From Paractinoplanes abujensis (GTDB taxonomy: Bacteria; Actinomycetota; Actinomycetes; Mycobacteriales; Micromonosporaceae), in assembly GCF_014204895.1 (NCBI RefSeq), contig NZ_JACHMF010000001.1:9238001-9302000 (forward strand): a stretch of DNA of 64,000 nucleotides, written 5' to 3'. Below are positions 11,278-19,935 of the stretch, piece after piece. The position numbers were made by a program, and so were the translations under genes. Within the stretch, counting starts at the first letter, position 1, and each line of letters opens with the position of its first letter. The notes under the pieces are model-generated. The model was not told the DNA's origin and searched no databases. It saw nothing but the letters and a program-made list of their open reading frames with translations.

Positions 11278-12735
11278 GTGGATCGCATCTCCCTCAGCAA
11301 CCGGACCGTACGTTCTCTGGCCGACCGGATCGACGTTCCCACCTATGATCGGTCCGCGCTCGTCCCCGCCGTCGTGCATCTCGGGGTGGGCGGGTTCCAC
11401 CGTGCGCACCAGGCCGTCTACTTCGACGATCTGGCCCGTAGCGGTGACCTCGGCTGGGGCGTGGTCGGCGTCGGCCTGCGCTCCCCGGGGATGCGTGACG
11501 CGCTGCTGCCGCAGGACTGCCTGTTCACCGTGGTGGAGAGCGACGAGGACGGCGATCGGGGACGCGTGGTCGGTGCGATGACCGGCTACCGGTACGCGCC
11601 CGACCGTCCGGCCGCCGTGCTGGACGCCCTGGCCGACCCACGGGTCCGGCTGGTCACGCTCACCGTCACCGGTGACGGCTACCACCACCCCGGCCGTCCG
11701 GTCGACCCGGCGCGGCCCACCACCGCCGCCGGGTTCCTCGTCGAGGCGCTGGACCGGCGCCGCCGGGCCGGCCTGCCCGGCTTCACCGTGCTGTCGTGCG
11801 ACAACCTGCCGGACAACGGCGCTGCGGCGCGGGCCGCGGTGCTGGGGCCGGCCCGCCTGCGTGACCGGGCCCTCGCGGCCTGGATCGATGCTCACGTCTC
11901 CTTCCCGGCGAGCATGGTCGACCGGATCACGCCGGCCACCGGCGCGGCCACCCGGCGACTGGTGGCGTCGAGGTTCGGGATCGACGACCGGAGCCCGGTG
12001 GTGACCGAGCCGTTCCGCCAGTGGGTCGTCGAGGACGACTTCCCGTACGGCCGGCCGCCGCTCGAGCAGTTCGGTGTCCACTTCGTCCCCGACGTGACGC
12101 CGTACCGGCTGATGAAGACCCGGCTGCTCAACGCCGGTCACAGCGCGCTGGGCTACCTCGGCTCGCTGACCGGCGAGTACCGCACCAGCAGCGAGGCCAT
12201 GACGAACCCGGTCATCGCCGACTACCTGGCGGTGCTCATGCGGGAGGAGATCGCGCCGCTGCTGCCGAAGGTCCCCGGCATCGATCTGGACGCCTATCAG
12301 GCCCGCGTGCTGCGGCGCTTCGCCAACCCCAGGATCAGCGACCAGCTCTCCCGCCTGTGCGGCCGGGGCTCGACCAAGATGCCGGCCTACCTGCTGCCCA
12401 GCCTGGCCGACGCCCGCCGGACCGGCCGCCCGGCCCTGCTGCTGAGCCTCGCGGTGGCGGCCTGGTTCTGCTATCTGCGCGGGTACGACCTGAACGGCGC
12501 ACCGATCGAGGTCCGCGACGCCCTGGCCGAAACGCTGCAGGCCAGAGCCCGGGCCGGCGGCAACGACCCCCGCCCGCTGCTGGCCGAGCATCGCCTCTTC
12601 GGGTCGCTGGCCGCGGATCCGGGGCTGGCCGGCACGCTCGAGAACGCCCTGCACGACCTGGAGGTGTACGGCCCGGCCGCCACCATCTGCGACTATCTGG
12701 CGACCGAACTGCTCACCGGTCGACCCGTCGTTTGA
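11278..12735 (+). CDS. Mannitol dehydrogenase-family polyol/uronate oxidoreductase
   Basis: NAD-dependent long-chain polyol dehydrogenase of 485 residues, oxidising a sugar alcohol such as mannitol or arabinitol to the ketose, or reducing fructuronate/tagaturonate. The N-terminal Rossmann start is HLGVGGFHRAHQA; the catalytic segment is KTRLLNAGHSALGY, with Lys280, Asn285 and His288. GTG at 11278 has GAAGG seven bases upstream. The next gene starts 27 bases downstream and may be co-transcribed, with UbiA-like and phosphatase-like products. The exact polyol cannot be read from the sequence. Confidence 0.9.
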   Translation: MDRISLSNRTVRSLADRIDVPTYDRSALVPAVVHLGVGGFHRAHQAVYFDDLARSGDLGWGVVGVGLRSPGMRDALLPQDCLFTVVESDEDGDRGRVVGAMTGYRYAPDRPAAVLDALADPRVRLVTLTVTGDGYHHPGRPVDPARPTTAAGFLVEALDRRRRAGLPGFTVLSCDNLPDNGAAARAAVLGPARLRDRALAAWIDAHVSFPASMVDRITPATGAATRRLVASRFGIDDRSPVVTEPFRQWVVEDDFPYGRPPLEQFGVHFVPDVTPYRLMKTRLLNAGHSALGYLGSLTGEYRTSSEAMTNPVIADYLAVLMREEIAPLLPKVPGIDLDAYQARVLRRFANPRISDQLSRLCGRGSTKMPAYLLPSLADARRTGRPALLLSLAVAAWFCYLRGYDLNGAPIEVRDALAETLQARARAGGNDPRPLLAEHRLFGSLAADPGLAGTLENALHDLEVYGPAATICDYLATELLTGRPVV

Positions 12736-12762
12736 CGCTCGCCCCGGTGGGAAGGCCGCGCC

Positions 12763-14076
12763 ATGACAACCGCACAAATCGTGGATTCCGGTGTGCTGCC
12801 GCGGGTGGCACCCCCGGTGCCTGCGGTTCGCCCCGCACGCAGCCTGCTCGGCTATCTCCTCATGCCCCGGCCCAAGGATCTGATCAAGGGCCTGCTGATG
12901 CCGCTCACCTTCGGACTGGCAACGCTCGCAGCGGGTGGCGTGGACGCCTGGACGGTGCTCCGGGCGGCCGTGGCGCTGGTGGTGCTGGAGCTGCTGGTCT
13001 ATCCGGCCCGGTATCAGTGGAACGACATCCGGGGTTTCGCGGCCGACCAGCGCCATCCGGCCGAGGCGGACCGCGGGCGCCTGCCGGGACCGCTGGACCG
13101 CGCGCACTCGCACATAACAGCCAGTGCGGCTGTCGCCCTGCTCCGACTCGTCCTGGCCGCAGCTCTGGTGCTGATGCTGCCGAGCCTGCAGCTGGGACCG
13201 ATCGTGCTCTGGATGGTGCTGGGCGTCTTCGGCGTGGCGATCGCCTACGAGGGGCTGCGGGCCGCCGCGACCGGCCGCTCCGGTGCGGTCCCGGCGCCCC
13301 TGAGTCCCGCTCTCGTCCTGCTCTGGATCGTCGTGGGTGCCGGCTACGTCGTTCGTGGCCTGACGGGTCTGGCCCTGGTGATCGACCTGCCGCGGCATCC
13401 GTGGACCGGCGTGGCGGCCGGCGTCACCCTCTGGGCGTACGGGGTGGCCTTCGTGACCAGCCGGTGGGCGATCGAGTCGACCGCTTTCGCCCGGCTGCGC
13501 AACGACCGTCTCGTCTGGCGGTGCGAGGCCCGGCACGCCCGCGAGCATCTGCTGGCCCTGGTGCGGTGGTTGCCGGAGCGGCTGGACGCACGGCACATCG
13601 GTGGTCCCGCCGACGGGTCCGTCACCGGGTGGGCGGCGCTGCGCGGTCGCACCCCGCTCAGCGCCCCGTGGAATCTCGCCGCGATCGTCGCCGGAACGGC
13701 CGCCGTGATCTCCGGTCGCCTGCTGACCGGCCCGGCGACGGCCGGTGATGTCGCGGTGGCCGGCGTGGCCGGGGCCGTCGCAGCGACGGCGGTCGTGCTG
13801 GCCGGGCGCGGCCGGGCCGCCGTCGTAGGGGCGGGCGCCGTGCTGGTGGCGCTCACCGTGTGGGCCTGGGCCGGCGCACCGATGCTCGCGGCCCTGCCGT
13901 GGGCCGTGGTGATGGGCGCGTACGTGCGGTGCGTGGCCGGTTCTTTGCGGACACTGGGGGCGCTCGGCGATCGGGTACGCGCGCGTCTCGGTGTTGCCCT
14001 CGCGCCGGTCGCGCGGGCGACGCTGGGGCGCGAGACGTGGCAGGTGCTGCACGGCCGCGGGTCGGCTCGTGCGTGA
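12763..14076 (+). CDS. UbiA-superfamily membrane protein (divergent prenyltransferase)
   Basis: A 437-residue membrane protein with about eight to nine hydrophobic helices. After MPRPKDLIKGLLMP comes a UbiA-type motif, QWNDIRGFAADQRHP. The usual NDxxD is NDxxG here (Gly91 in place of the second Asp; Asn87, Asp88 and Asp95 kept), and the second Asp-rich motif is not evident. UbiA enzymes attach prenyl chains to acceptors or phosphoribose to decaprenyl phosphate. With one motif altered and the other missing, the reaction is uncertain. It overlaps the following phosphatase gene by 8 bp and probably works with it. Confidence 0.75.
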   Translation: MTTAQIVDSGVLPRVAPPVPAVRPARSLLGYLLMPRPKDLIKGLLMPLTFGLATLAAGGVDAWTVLRAAVALVVLELLVYPARYQWNDIRGFAADQRHPAEADRGRLPGPLDRAHSHITASAAVALLRLVLAAALVLMLPSLQLGPIVLWMVLGVFGVAIAYEGLRAAATGRSGAVPAPLSPALVLLWIVVGAGYVVRGLTGLALVIDLPRHPWTGVAAGVTLWAYGVAFVTSRWAIESTAFARLRNDRLVWRCEARHAREHLLALVRWLPERLDARHIGGPADGSVTGWAALRGRTPLSAPWNLAAIVAGTAAVISGRLLTGPATAGDVAVAGVAGAVAATAVVLAGRGRAAVVGAGAVLVALTVWAWAGAPMLAALPWAVVMGAYVRCVAGSLRTLGALGDRVRARLGVALAPVARATLGRETWQVLHGRGSARA

Positions 14077-14920
14077 CAGCGAGCTCGACGAGCTGCTGAC
14101 CACCGCGCGCCGGGCCGCCCGAGCCGGCGCGCGGGTCGCGCTCGACTGGCGGGCCCACGCCGACCGCCTGCTGGTGGAGGAGAAGGCCGGACCGGCGGAC
14201 CTGGTCAGTCAGGCCGACCGCGAGACCGAAACGGCCATCCGTGCCGTGCTGGCCGCGCACCGGCCCGGCGACGGGGTGCTGGGCGAGGAACACGGTGCGC
14301 TCGACGGGCGTTCGGGCGTGCGCTGGCTCGTCGATCCGATCGACGGGACCACGAGCTACCTTTACGGCCGATCCGACTGGGCCGTGAGCGTGGCGGCCTG
14401 CGACGCGGCGGGTGGGCGCCTGCTGGCCGGGGTGGTGGTGGAACCGGAACTGGACCGGATGACCGAGGCCCGCCGCGGCGGCGGCACCCGCACCCGGGGC
14501 GCACCGGTCGCCGTCCTGGAACAGGACGATCTCGCCCGGACCCTGGTCGAGGTCAACCTGGGGCGGCCGGAGCAGCGTCCCCGGGCGGCCGCCATGGTCG
14601 GCGCGCTCGCGTCCCGGGTGCGTGACCTGCGCCGGGGCGGCAGTGCTGCGGCCGCGCTGGCCAACGTCGCCACGGCCCGGGCCGACGCGGCCTGGTTACC
14701 CGGGCTGCAGCCGTGGGACTGCGCCGCGGGTGTGCTGCTGGTGCTGGAGGCCGGTGGGGTCGTCGGTGACCTCGACGGGCGGCACGAGGGCACCTGGCCG
14801 CGCAGCGGTGACGTCCTCGCGGCGTCGAAGGGACTGTTCGAGCCACTGCGCGGCCTGCTGTCACCCGCGTACGGGAATCATCCTTTGAGGCCCGACGCGG
14901 TCACCGACTGGGTGAAGTAG
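14069..14920 (+). CDS. Inositol monophosphatase-family phosphatase
   Basis: Mg-dependent phosphatase of the IMPase/CysQ/FBPase superfamily, 283 residues, from GTG 14069 inside the end of the UbiA-like gene. The metal-binding set is complete: GEEHG, WLVDPIDGTTSYLYG and WDCAAGVLL. It may act on inositol phosphate, a histidinol-phosphate-like substrate or PAP; the family is broad. The tight overlap suggests it acts on the product or substrate of the UbiA-like enzyme. Its 3' end overlaps the convergent permease gene by 43 bp. Confidence 0.88.
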   Translation: MRDSELDELLTTARRAARAGARVALDWRAHADRLLVEEKAGPADLVSQADRETETAIRAVLAAHRPGDGVLGEEHGALDGRSGVRWLVDPIDGTTSYLYGRSDWAVSVAACDAAGGRLLAGVVVEPELDRMTEARRGGGTRTRGAPVAVLEQDDLARTLVEVNLGRPEQRPRAAAMVGALASRVRDLRRGGSAAAALANVATARADAAWLPGLQPWDCAAGVLLVLEAGGVVGDLDGRHEGTWPRSGDVLAASKGLFEPLRGLLSPAYGNHPLRPDAVTDWVK

Positions 14921-15774
14921 CGCTGGAAGAACAGCAGGATCAGCAGCGGCACGAGCGCGGTCAGCACCGCGCCCGCGAAGATCGCACCGAAGTCCACCCC
15001 CTGCTGACCCGCGAACTGCGCGATGGCCACCGGGGCGACCGTCATCTCCGGGTCCGGCGCGATCAGCAGGGGCCACAGATAGGCCTGCCACTGGAAGACG
15101 AACAGGATCAGGCCGGCGCCGATCAGGGCGGGCCGGGACAGAGGCAGATAGATCCGCCGGAAGACACCCCACCAGCCGAGCCCGTCGACCCGGGCCGCGT
15201 CGGCCAGCTCGGCCGGCACGCCCAGGAAGAACCCGCGCAGCAGGAACACCGCGAAGCCGTTGCCGATACCGGGCAGAACCAGGGCGGCGTACGTGTTCTC
15301 CAGCCGCGCCTCCCGGAAGATCGACATCAGCGGGATGGCGATGGCGTCGAACGGGATGAGGAACGAGATCACCATGACGGCGAACACCACCGCGCGCCCC
15401 GGGAAGTTGAGCACGGCCAGGGCGAACGCCGCGGTGGCGCAGATCGCCAGGCCCGCCACCAGCGTGGCCACGGTGACGACGGTCGAGTTGAGCAGCGCCC
15501 GGCCGAACTCGGCGTCGAACAGCCGGTCGAAGTTGCCGGTCGTGAGCCCGCGGGGCAGCAGCGTCCACAGCGACACGGGGGAGAGGGTGGCGAACGTCTC
15601 CCGCTGCGGTCGCAGTGCGCTGACCGCCGCCCACCACAACGGCAGGACGAACAGCACGGCGATGAGCGAGCCGAGCAGGATCATGCCGATGCGGCGTGAG
15701 GGCCGTCGCCGGGGCCGGGGCGGAGCCGGGGCCGGCTTCGCCCCGGACGGCCGTTGCCGGGTCTGTGTGGACAC
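14878..15774 (-). CDS. CUT1 sugar ABC transporter permease, MalG-like
   Basis: Inner-membrane permease of 298 residues with six predicted helices after a long basic, proline-rich N-terminus (residues 1-28). The EAA loop that docks the ATPase is ELADAARVDGLGWWGVFRRI. GTG 15774 directly follows the TGA of the upstream permease, so the two are co-translated. It forms the last gene of the nucleoside hydrolase/ABC operon. No ATPase gene is present; a shared MsiK-like ATPase is the usual solution in actinomycetes. Confidence 0.93.
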   Translation of the reverse strand: MSTQTRQRPSGAKPAPAPPRPRRRPSRRIGMILLGSLIAVLFVLPLWWAAVSALRPQRETFATLSPVSLWTLLPRGLTTGNFDRLFDAEFGRALLNSTVVTVATLVAGLAICATAAFALAVLNFPGRAVVFAVMVISFLIPFDAIAIPLMSIFREARLENTYAALVLPGIGNGFAVFLLRGFFLGVPAELADAARVDGLGWWGVFRRIYLPLSRPALIGAGLILFVFQWQAYLWPLLIAPDPEMTVAPVAIAQFAGQQGVDFGAIFAGAVLTALVPLLILLFFQRYFTQSVTASGLKG

Positions 15775-16665
15775 TCAGTCACTTCCTCTCGACAGAAGGC
15801 GGAACTGCACCAGGACGACGGCCAGGGCGATCAGCACCACGATCACCGTTCCGGCGGCCGCCGCGCCCGCGTCGGCCCGGACGTAGGCGCGCTCGAACAC
15901 GTCGTTCATGATCAGGTTGGTCCGGCCGTTGGGTCCGCCGCCGGTCAGGATCTGCACCGGCGCGAACACCAGCAGGTTCGAGATGGTGTCGGCCACCAGC
16001 ACGAAGGCGAGCTGCCGGCGCAGCTGCGGGATCGTGATGCTGCGGAACCGGGCCCACCGGCCCGCGCCGTCCAGCGCTGCCGCCTCGTACAGCGTGGGGT
16101 CGATCTCCTTGAGCCCGGCGATCAGGAACATCATCCAATAGCCGACCCCGATCCAGGAGACCACCACGACTATCGACGGCAGCGCCTGGCCGGACGAGGT
16201 CAGAAAGCCCTGCGGCGCGATGCCGAGCCGGGCCAGCACCCCGTTGAGCGGGCCGTCGGGGCGGAAGGCGACGGCCCAGATCACCGCCGACACACTCTGC
16301 GGGATGGCGACGGGCAGGAAGACCAGGGTCCGCATGAGCCCCGCACCGCGGATGCGTTCGTTGAAGAGCACCGCCAGCGCGAGCGCCACGGCGATCTGCA
16401 GCGGGTTGACCACGATGCCGAACAGCAGGGTGACCTTCAGCGCATTGAGAAAGGCCGGGTCGTCGAGCAGCGCACGGTACTGCTCGGCACCTACCCAGTG
16501 CGTCGGCTCCACCCCGAGCGCGGTGCTGCGCAGACTGTCCCAGACCGCTCGCACGGTGGGCCAGAGCCGCAGCAGCACCGCGGCCAGCAGGGCCGGCAGC
16601 AGGAAGGTGACGGCGACCGGCAGGTCGCCCCACCGGCCCCGCCTGGATCTGGTCGGCGCGGTCAC
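15775..16665 (-). CDS. CUT1 sugar ABC transporter permease, MalF-like
   Basis: Partner permease of 296 residues with six predicted helices. The EAA loop is TLYEAAALDGAGRWARFRSI. GTG at 16665 overlaps the TGA of the binding-protein gene (GTGA). It pairs with the downstream MalG-like permease to form the channel. Substrate class is sugars or glycosides; the upstream nucleoside hydrolase suggests a nucleoside or ribose-containing compound, but CUT1 systems normally take oligosaccharides, so the cargo is open. Confidence 0.93.
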   Translation of the reverse strand: MTAPTRSRRGRWGDLPVAVTFLLPALLAAVLLRLWPTVRAVWDSLRSTALGVEPTHWVGAEQYRALLDDPAFLNALKVTLLFGIVVNPLQIAVALALAVLFNERIRGAGLMRTLVFLPVAIPQSVSAVIWAVAFRPDGPLNGVLARLGIAPQGFLTSSGQALPSIVVVVSWIGVGYWMMFLIAGLKEIDPTLYEAAALDGAGRWARFRSITIPQLRRQLAFVLVADTISNLLVFAPVQILTGGGPNGRTNLIMNDVFERAYVRADAGAAAAGTVIVVLIALAVVLVQFRLLSRGSD

Positions 16666-17948
16666 TTGCGGTACTTGGCCAGGGCACGCTCGAGCTCCTC
16701 GCCGGCCTGGGTGAGCCGGGTGGTCGCGTCGGTGCCGTTGCGGATGTCGGCGAACGCCTTGTTGAGGACCGACTCGAAGTCGACGTACCCGGTGGTGATC
16801 GGCCGGGACACCGCGGTGCCGGCCACCGAGTGCTCGATGATGTCGGCGATCTGCTGGTAGCGGGCGCCCTTGCCGCCGAGCCCCTTGAGGTAGGTCTGGA
16901 AGGCCTGCTGCTGCACCGGGATGTTGTTGCTCGTGGTCGCGGTCGCGCCGGCCGGGTCGGTGGTCATGTAGGCGAGGAACTTCTTGGCCGCGTCCTTGCT
17001 GTCGGAGAACGGGCTGATGCCGGTCGACCAGGAGTCGGTCGACGTGGCCGGCTTGCCCTGGGCGAAGCGGGGGAACGGGGCCACGCCGTAGTCGACGGCC
17101 TTCTCCTTGTCGAACGCGGCGGCGTTCCACGGCCCGCCGGCGAAGAAGGCGACGGCGCCGGTGGCGAACAGGCCGGGTGTCTGCTCGGGGTTGATGCCGC
17201 GCGGTGCCACCCCGGACGCGAACAGGTCGTGATACCAGGTGAAGGCGCTGGTCCAGCCGGCGTTGGTCACGTCCGGTTGCAGCAGGCCGTCGCCGGTCAG
17301 GCCGGGCCCTCCGCCGAGCGACTCGGGCAGCGGCTGGAGCTGGTAGTAGCGGTCGACCTGGTCGAAGATCAAGCCGTACCGGGCGCCCGCGCTCTGGGCC
17401 TTCTTGCCGTCGGCGGTCACCTGCTCCCAGGTCACCGGGGTGGCCGGATTGCTGCTGGGCGCCTTGATGCCGGCCTTGGCCAGCAGCGCCTTGTTGTAGT
17501 AGAGCAGCTGGGTCGAGGTCCAGCGGGGCATGGCGTACTGCTTGCCGTCGAACGTCGTGATTTTCAGGGCGTTGGCATCGATCCGGCCCTCGGCCTGCGA
17601 CTTCAGGTCGTCCAGCGGCTCCAGGAAGCCGCGCGACGCGAAGGCCGCCAGCCGGGGCTCGTCGACGTCGTAGAGGTCGATGTCGGCATCCCGGGCCCCC
17701 AGCCGCGATTGCACCGTCGAATTCAGATCGTCGAACGGGACGACCTGCTGTTTGATCTTGATAGTGGGGTTGGCCTTCTCGAAGTCGGCGATGACCTTGT
17801 CGAAGGTGCCCGGATCCTGCGCGTTGACGAACGTCAGCGTGACGTTGCCGTCGGCGCCGGCCTCGGCGCCGGAGTCGTCCCCGCAGCCAACGGTGGCCAG
17901 GGCCATCAGCGCGGCCGCGCCGAGAGCGAAGGTGCGTATGCGAAACAT
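16662..17948 (-). CDS. Sugar ABC transporter substrate-binding lipoprotein
   Basis: Extracellular binding protein of 428 residues, anchored through Cys22 (lipobox ATVGC after a short hydrophobic signal). The family-1 extracellular solute-binding fold is seen in FVNAQDPGTFDKVIADFEKANP at the N-terminus and FFAGGPWNAAAFDKE in the middle. It captures the cargo for the two permeases encoded downstream. It starts 12 bases after the nucleoside hydrolase stop, so all four genes form one operon. Confidence 0.93.
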   Translation of the reverse strand: MFRIRTFALGAAALMALATVGCGDDSGAEAGADGNVTLTFVNAQDPGTFDKVIADFEKANPTIKIKQQVVPFDDLNSTVQSRLGARDADIDLYDVDEPRLAAFASRGFLEPLDDLKSQAEGRIDANALKITTFDGKQYAMPRWTSTQLLYYNKALLAKAGIKAPSSNPATPVTWEQVTADGKKAQSAGARYGLIFDQVDRYYQLQPLPESLGGGPGLTGDGLLQPDVTNAGWTSAFTWYHDLFASGVAPRGINPEQTPGLFATGAVAFFAGGPWNAAAFDKEKAVDYGVAPFPRFAQGKPATSTDSWSTGISPFSDSKDAAKKFLAYMTTDPAGATATTSNNIPVQQQAFQTYLKGLGGKGARYQQIADIIEHSVAGTAVSRPITTGYVDFESVLNKAFADIRNGTDATTRLTQAGEELERALAKYRK

Positions 17949-17960
17949 GGCGGTGCCCTT

Positions 17961-18923
17961 TCAGAGGGAGTAGACGTGATTGAGGAAGAAGTCGATGAAG
18001 GCGGGGCTGTCGACGTCGGTCGCCACCAGGCAGTTGGGTTCGGGCGGGTGGCGGGAGGCCAGCAGGTCGGCCACGGTCACGCCCCGGGTGATGTCGCTGC
18101 AGACCTCGACCTCGACCCGGGCCGGGCGCCAGGTCACCAGGTGCGGACGGCTGGCCACGGCCACCGCCAGGGGGTCGTGCATGGGCGCCGTCAGGAACTC
18201 CTGCCCCGGGTAGGCCTCCCGGAGGTAGTCGATCCATCCGTGCGCGCACCGCCCGGCGTACTCGGCGAACGGCCGGCCGGTGGCGATGAGCCGATCGGCG
18301 TCGGCGCGGCCCAGCGCGACCTGCAGGGTCACGTCCAGCCCGATGAAGCGCAGCGGGGCCCCCGAGCCGAGCACGATGGACGCGGCCTCGGGATCGACCC
18401 AGATGTTGAACTCGCCCGGCATGGACAGCAGGCTGGTGGTACGCATGAAAGCGCCGCCCATGACGATGATTTCCTTGACCGCGGTGGCCACCGCCGGCTC
18501 CAGGGCCAGGGCGATCGCCACATTGGTCAGCGGGCCGATCGCCACGATCGTGATCTCGCCGGGACAGGCCAGGACGTGCTCCATGATCGCGGTGGGCGCG
18601 CGGCCCGGAGCCGGGGCCCGGCCGGCCAGTTCCGCGCGCACGCCGGCCACCCGGTCGCGGGCCGGGTGCTCGTGCACCGGGCGTCGCAGGGGTGTCCGGG
18701 CACCGCGCACCACCGGGATCTCCGGCCGGCCCAACCGGTCGAGCAGGTTGAGCGCCAGGACGGTCGACGTGTCGACGTCGATGTTGCCGTTCACCGTGGT
18801 GACCAGCTCCAGCGACTGATCGCTCAGATCGATCGCCAGGGCCAGGGCGAAGCCGTCGTCGATGTCCGAGCCCGGCGCGCCCATGGCGATGTCGGTGTCG
18901 AGAATGATCCGGCGGTTGGGCAT
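17961..18923 (-). CDS. Nucleoside hydrolase (IunH family)
   Basis: Hydrolyses the N-glycosidic bond of ribonucleosides to base and ribose. 320 residues. The metal-binding N-terminus is the long-loop variant DTDIAMGAPGSDIDDGFA rather than DTDPGIDD; the acidic ligands are kept. TIVAIGPLTNVAIAL, MGGAF and GEFNIWVDPEA are typical, and HDP near residue 240 supplies a further metal or ribose contact. ATG 18923 was chosen because it lies right before the first strand. First gene of an operon with a binding protein and two permeases, suggesting scavenging of an imported glycoside. Confidence 0.92.
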   Translation of the reverse strand: MPNRRIILDTDIAMGAPGSDIDDGFALALAIDLSDQSLELVTTVNGNIDVDTSTVLALNLLDRLGRPEIPVVRGARTPLRRPVHEHPARDRVAGVRAELAGRAPAPGRAPTAIMEHVLACPGEITIVAIGPLTNVAIALALEPAVATAVKEIIVMGGAFMRTTSLLSMPGEFNIWVDPEAASIVLGSGAPLRFIGLDVTLQVALGRADADRLIATGRPFAEYAGRCAHGWIDYLREAYPGQEFLTAPMHDPLAVAVASRPHLVTWRPARVEVEVCSDITRGVTVADLLASRHPPEPNCLVATDVDSPAFIDFFLNHVYSL

Positions 18924-19023
18924 CGGGCGGCCTACCCGGGCCCTGCGCCCGCAAACAGCCGGTTGCCGGGCATCAGTTCCGAATAACGGGGTACGCCGCG
19001 CCATCGACCCGAGAGGCGGCATC

Positions 19024-19923
19024 GTGCCCGACAGCCAGTACAGCAAGCAGAACCCGCAGGATCAGTTCCCGCAGGCGGACGAACAACAGAGCAGCGAGAT
19101 CCCGCATCCCGGCACGACCGGCCAGATGGACGACAAGCCGGACCACGGTGAGGACAGCTATCGGGGCAGTGGCCGGCTGACCGGCAAGCGGGCGATCATC
19201 ACCGGCGGTGACTCGGGCATCGGCCGGGCGGTGGCCGTCGCGTTCGCCCGTGAGGGTGCCGACGTCCTCATCGCCTATCTGCCCGAGGAGGAGGACGACG
19301 CCCGCGAGACCGTGCAGCTGGTCGAGAAGGCCGGTCGCAAGGCGGTCGCCGTGCCGGGCGACATCCGCGACGAGCAGCACTGCAAGGACATCATCGGGCG
19401 CGCTGTCAGCGACCTCGGCGGCCTCGACATCCTGGTCAACAACGCGGCCTTCCAGATGGCCCAGCCCGGCGGCATCGGCGACATCACCACCGAGCAGTTC
19501 GACCGGGTGCTGAAGACCAACCTGTACGCCATGTTCTGGCTGAGCAAGGCCGCCGTCGAGCAGATGGGACCCGGGTCGACGATCATCAACACGGCCTCCA
19601 TCCAGGCCTACCAGTCCTCACCGGAGCTGCTGGACTACGCCACCACCAAGGCCGGCATCGTCGCGTTCACCAAGGCGCTGGGCGCGAGCCTGGCCCAGAA
19701 GGGCATCCGGGTCAACGCGGTGGCGCCCGGTCCGATCTGGACGCCGCTGATCCCGGCGACGATGCCGTCGGAGAAGGTGGAGTCGTTCGGCGAGCAGACA
19801 CCGATGGGTCGCGCCGGGCAGCCGGCGGAGCTGGCTCCCGCGTACGTCTTCTTCGCGTCGCAGGAGTCCAGCTACGTCACCGGTGAGGTGCTCGGCGTGA
19901 CCGGCGGTCAGCCGTTGTCCTGA
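19024..19923 (+). CDS. Short-chain dehydrogenase, general-stress YdaD/YhdG-like
   Basis: NAD(P)-dependent SDR of 299 residues starting at GTG 19024 after a GAGAGG box. A 50-residue hydrophilic N-terminal tail (PQADEQQSSEIPHPG) comes before the Rossmann motif TGGDSGIG. The catalytic residues are Ser192, Tyr205 and Lys209 (YATTK), and NNAAF is present. Proteins with this N-terminal tail form the stress-induced SDR group typified by Bacillus YdaD; the physiological substrate of that group is not well established. It is divergent from the nucleoside hydrolase operon. Confidence 0.9.
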   Translation: MPDSQYSKQNPQDQFPQADEQQSSEIPHPGTTGQMDDKPDHGEDSYRGSGRLTGKRAIITGGDSGIGRAVAVAFAREGADVLIAYLPEEEDDARETVQLVEKAGRKAVAVPGDIRDEQHCKDIIGRAVSDLGGLDILVNNAAFQMAQPGGIGDITTEQFDRVLKTNLYAMFWLSKAAVEQMGPGSTIINTASIQAYQSSPELLDYATTKAGIVAFTKALGASLAQKGIRVNAVAPGPIWTPLIPATMPSEKVESFGEQTPMGRAGQPAELAPAYVFFASQESSYVTGEVLGVTGGQPLS

Positions 19924-19935
19924 GGCCTGTCGTCC

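Noticed and set aside
11206..14103. 965-codon open frame on the minus strand over the polyol dehydrogenase and UbiA-like genes
   Set aside because: Composition is dominated by Gly, Arg, Gln and His with no domain; the opposite strand carries recognised enzymes.
18960..18995. SigB/SigF-type promoter (GGGTAC) before the stress-type SDR gene
   Set aside because: A GGGTAC-like -10 is present but no GTTT-type -35 lies at the right spacing, so the call is not supported.
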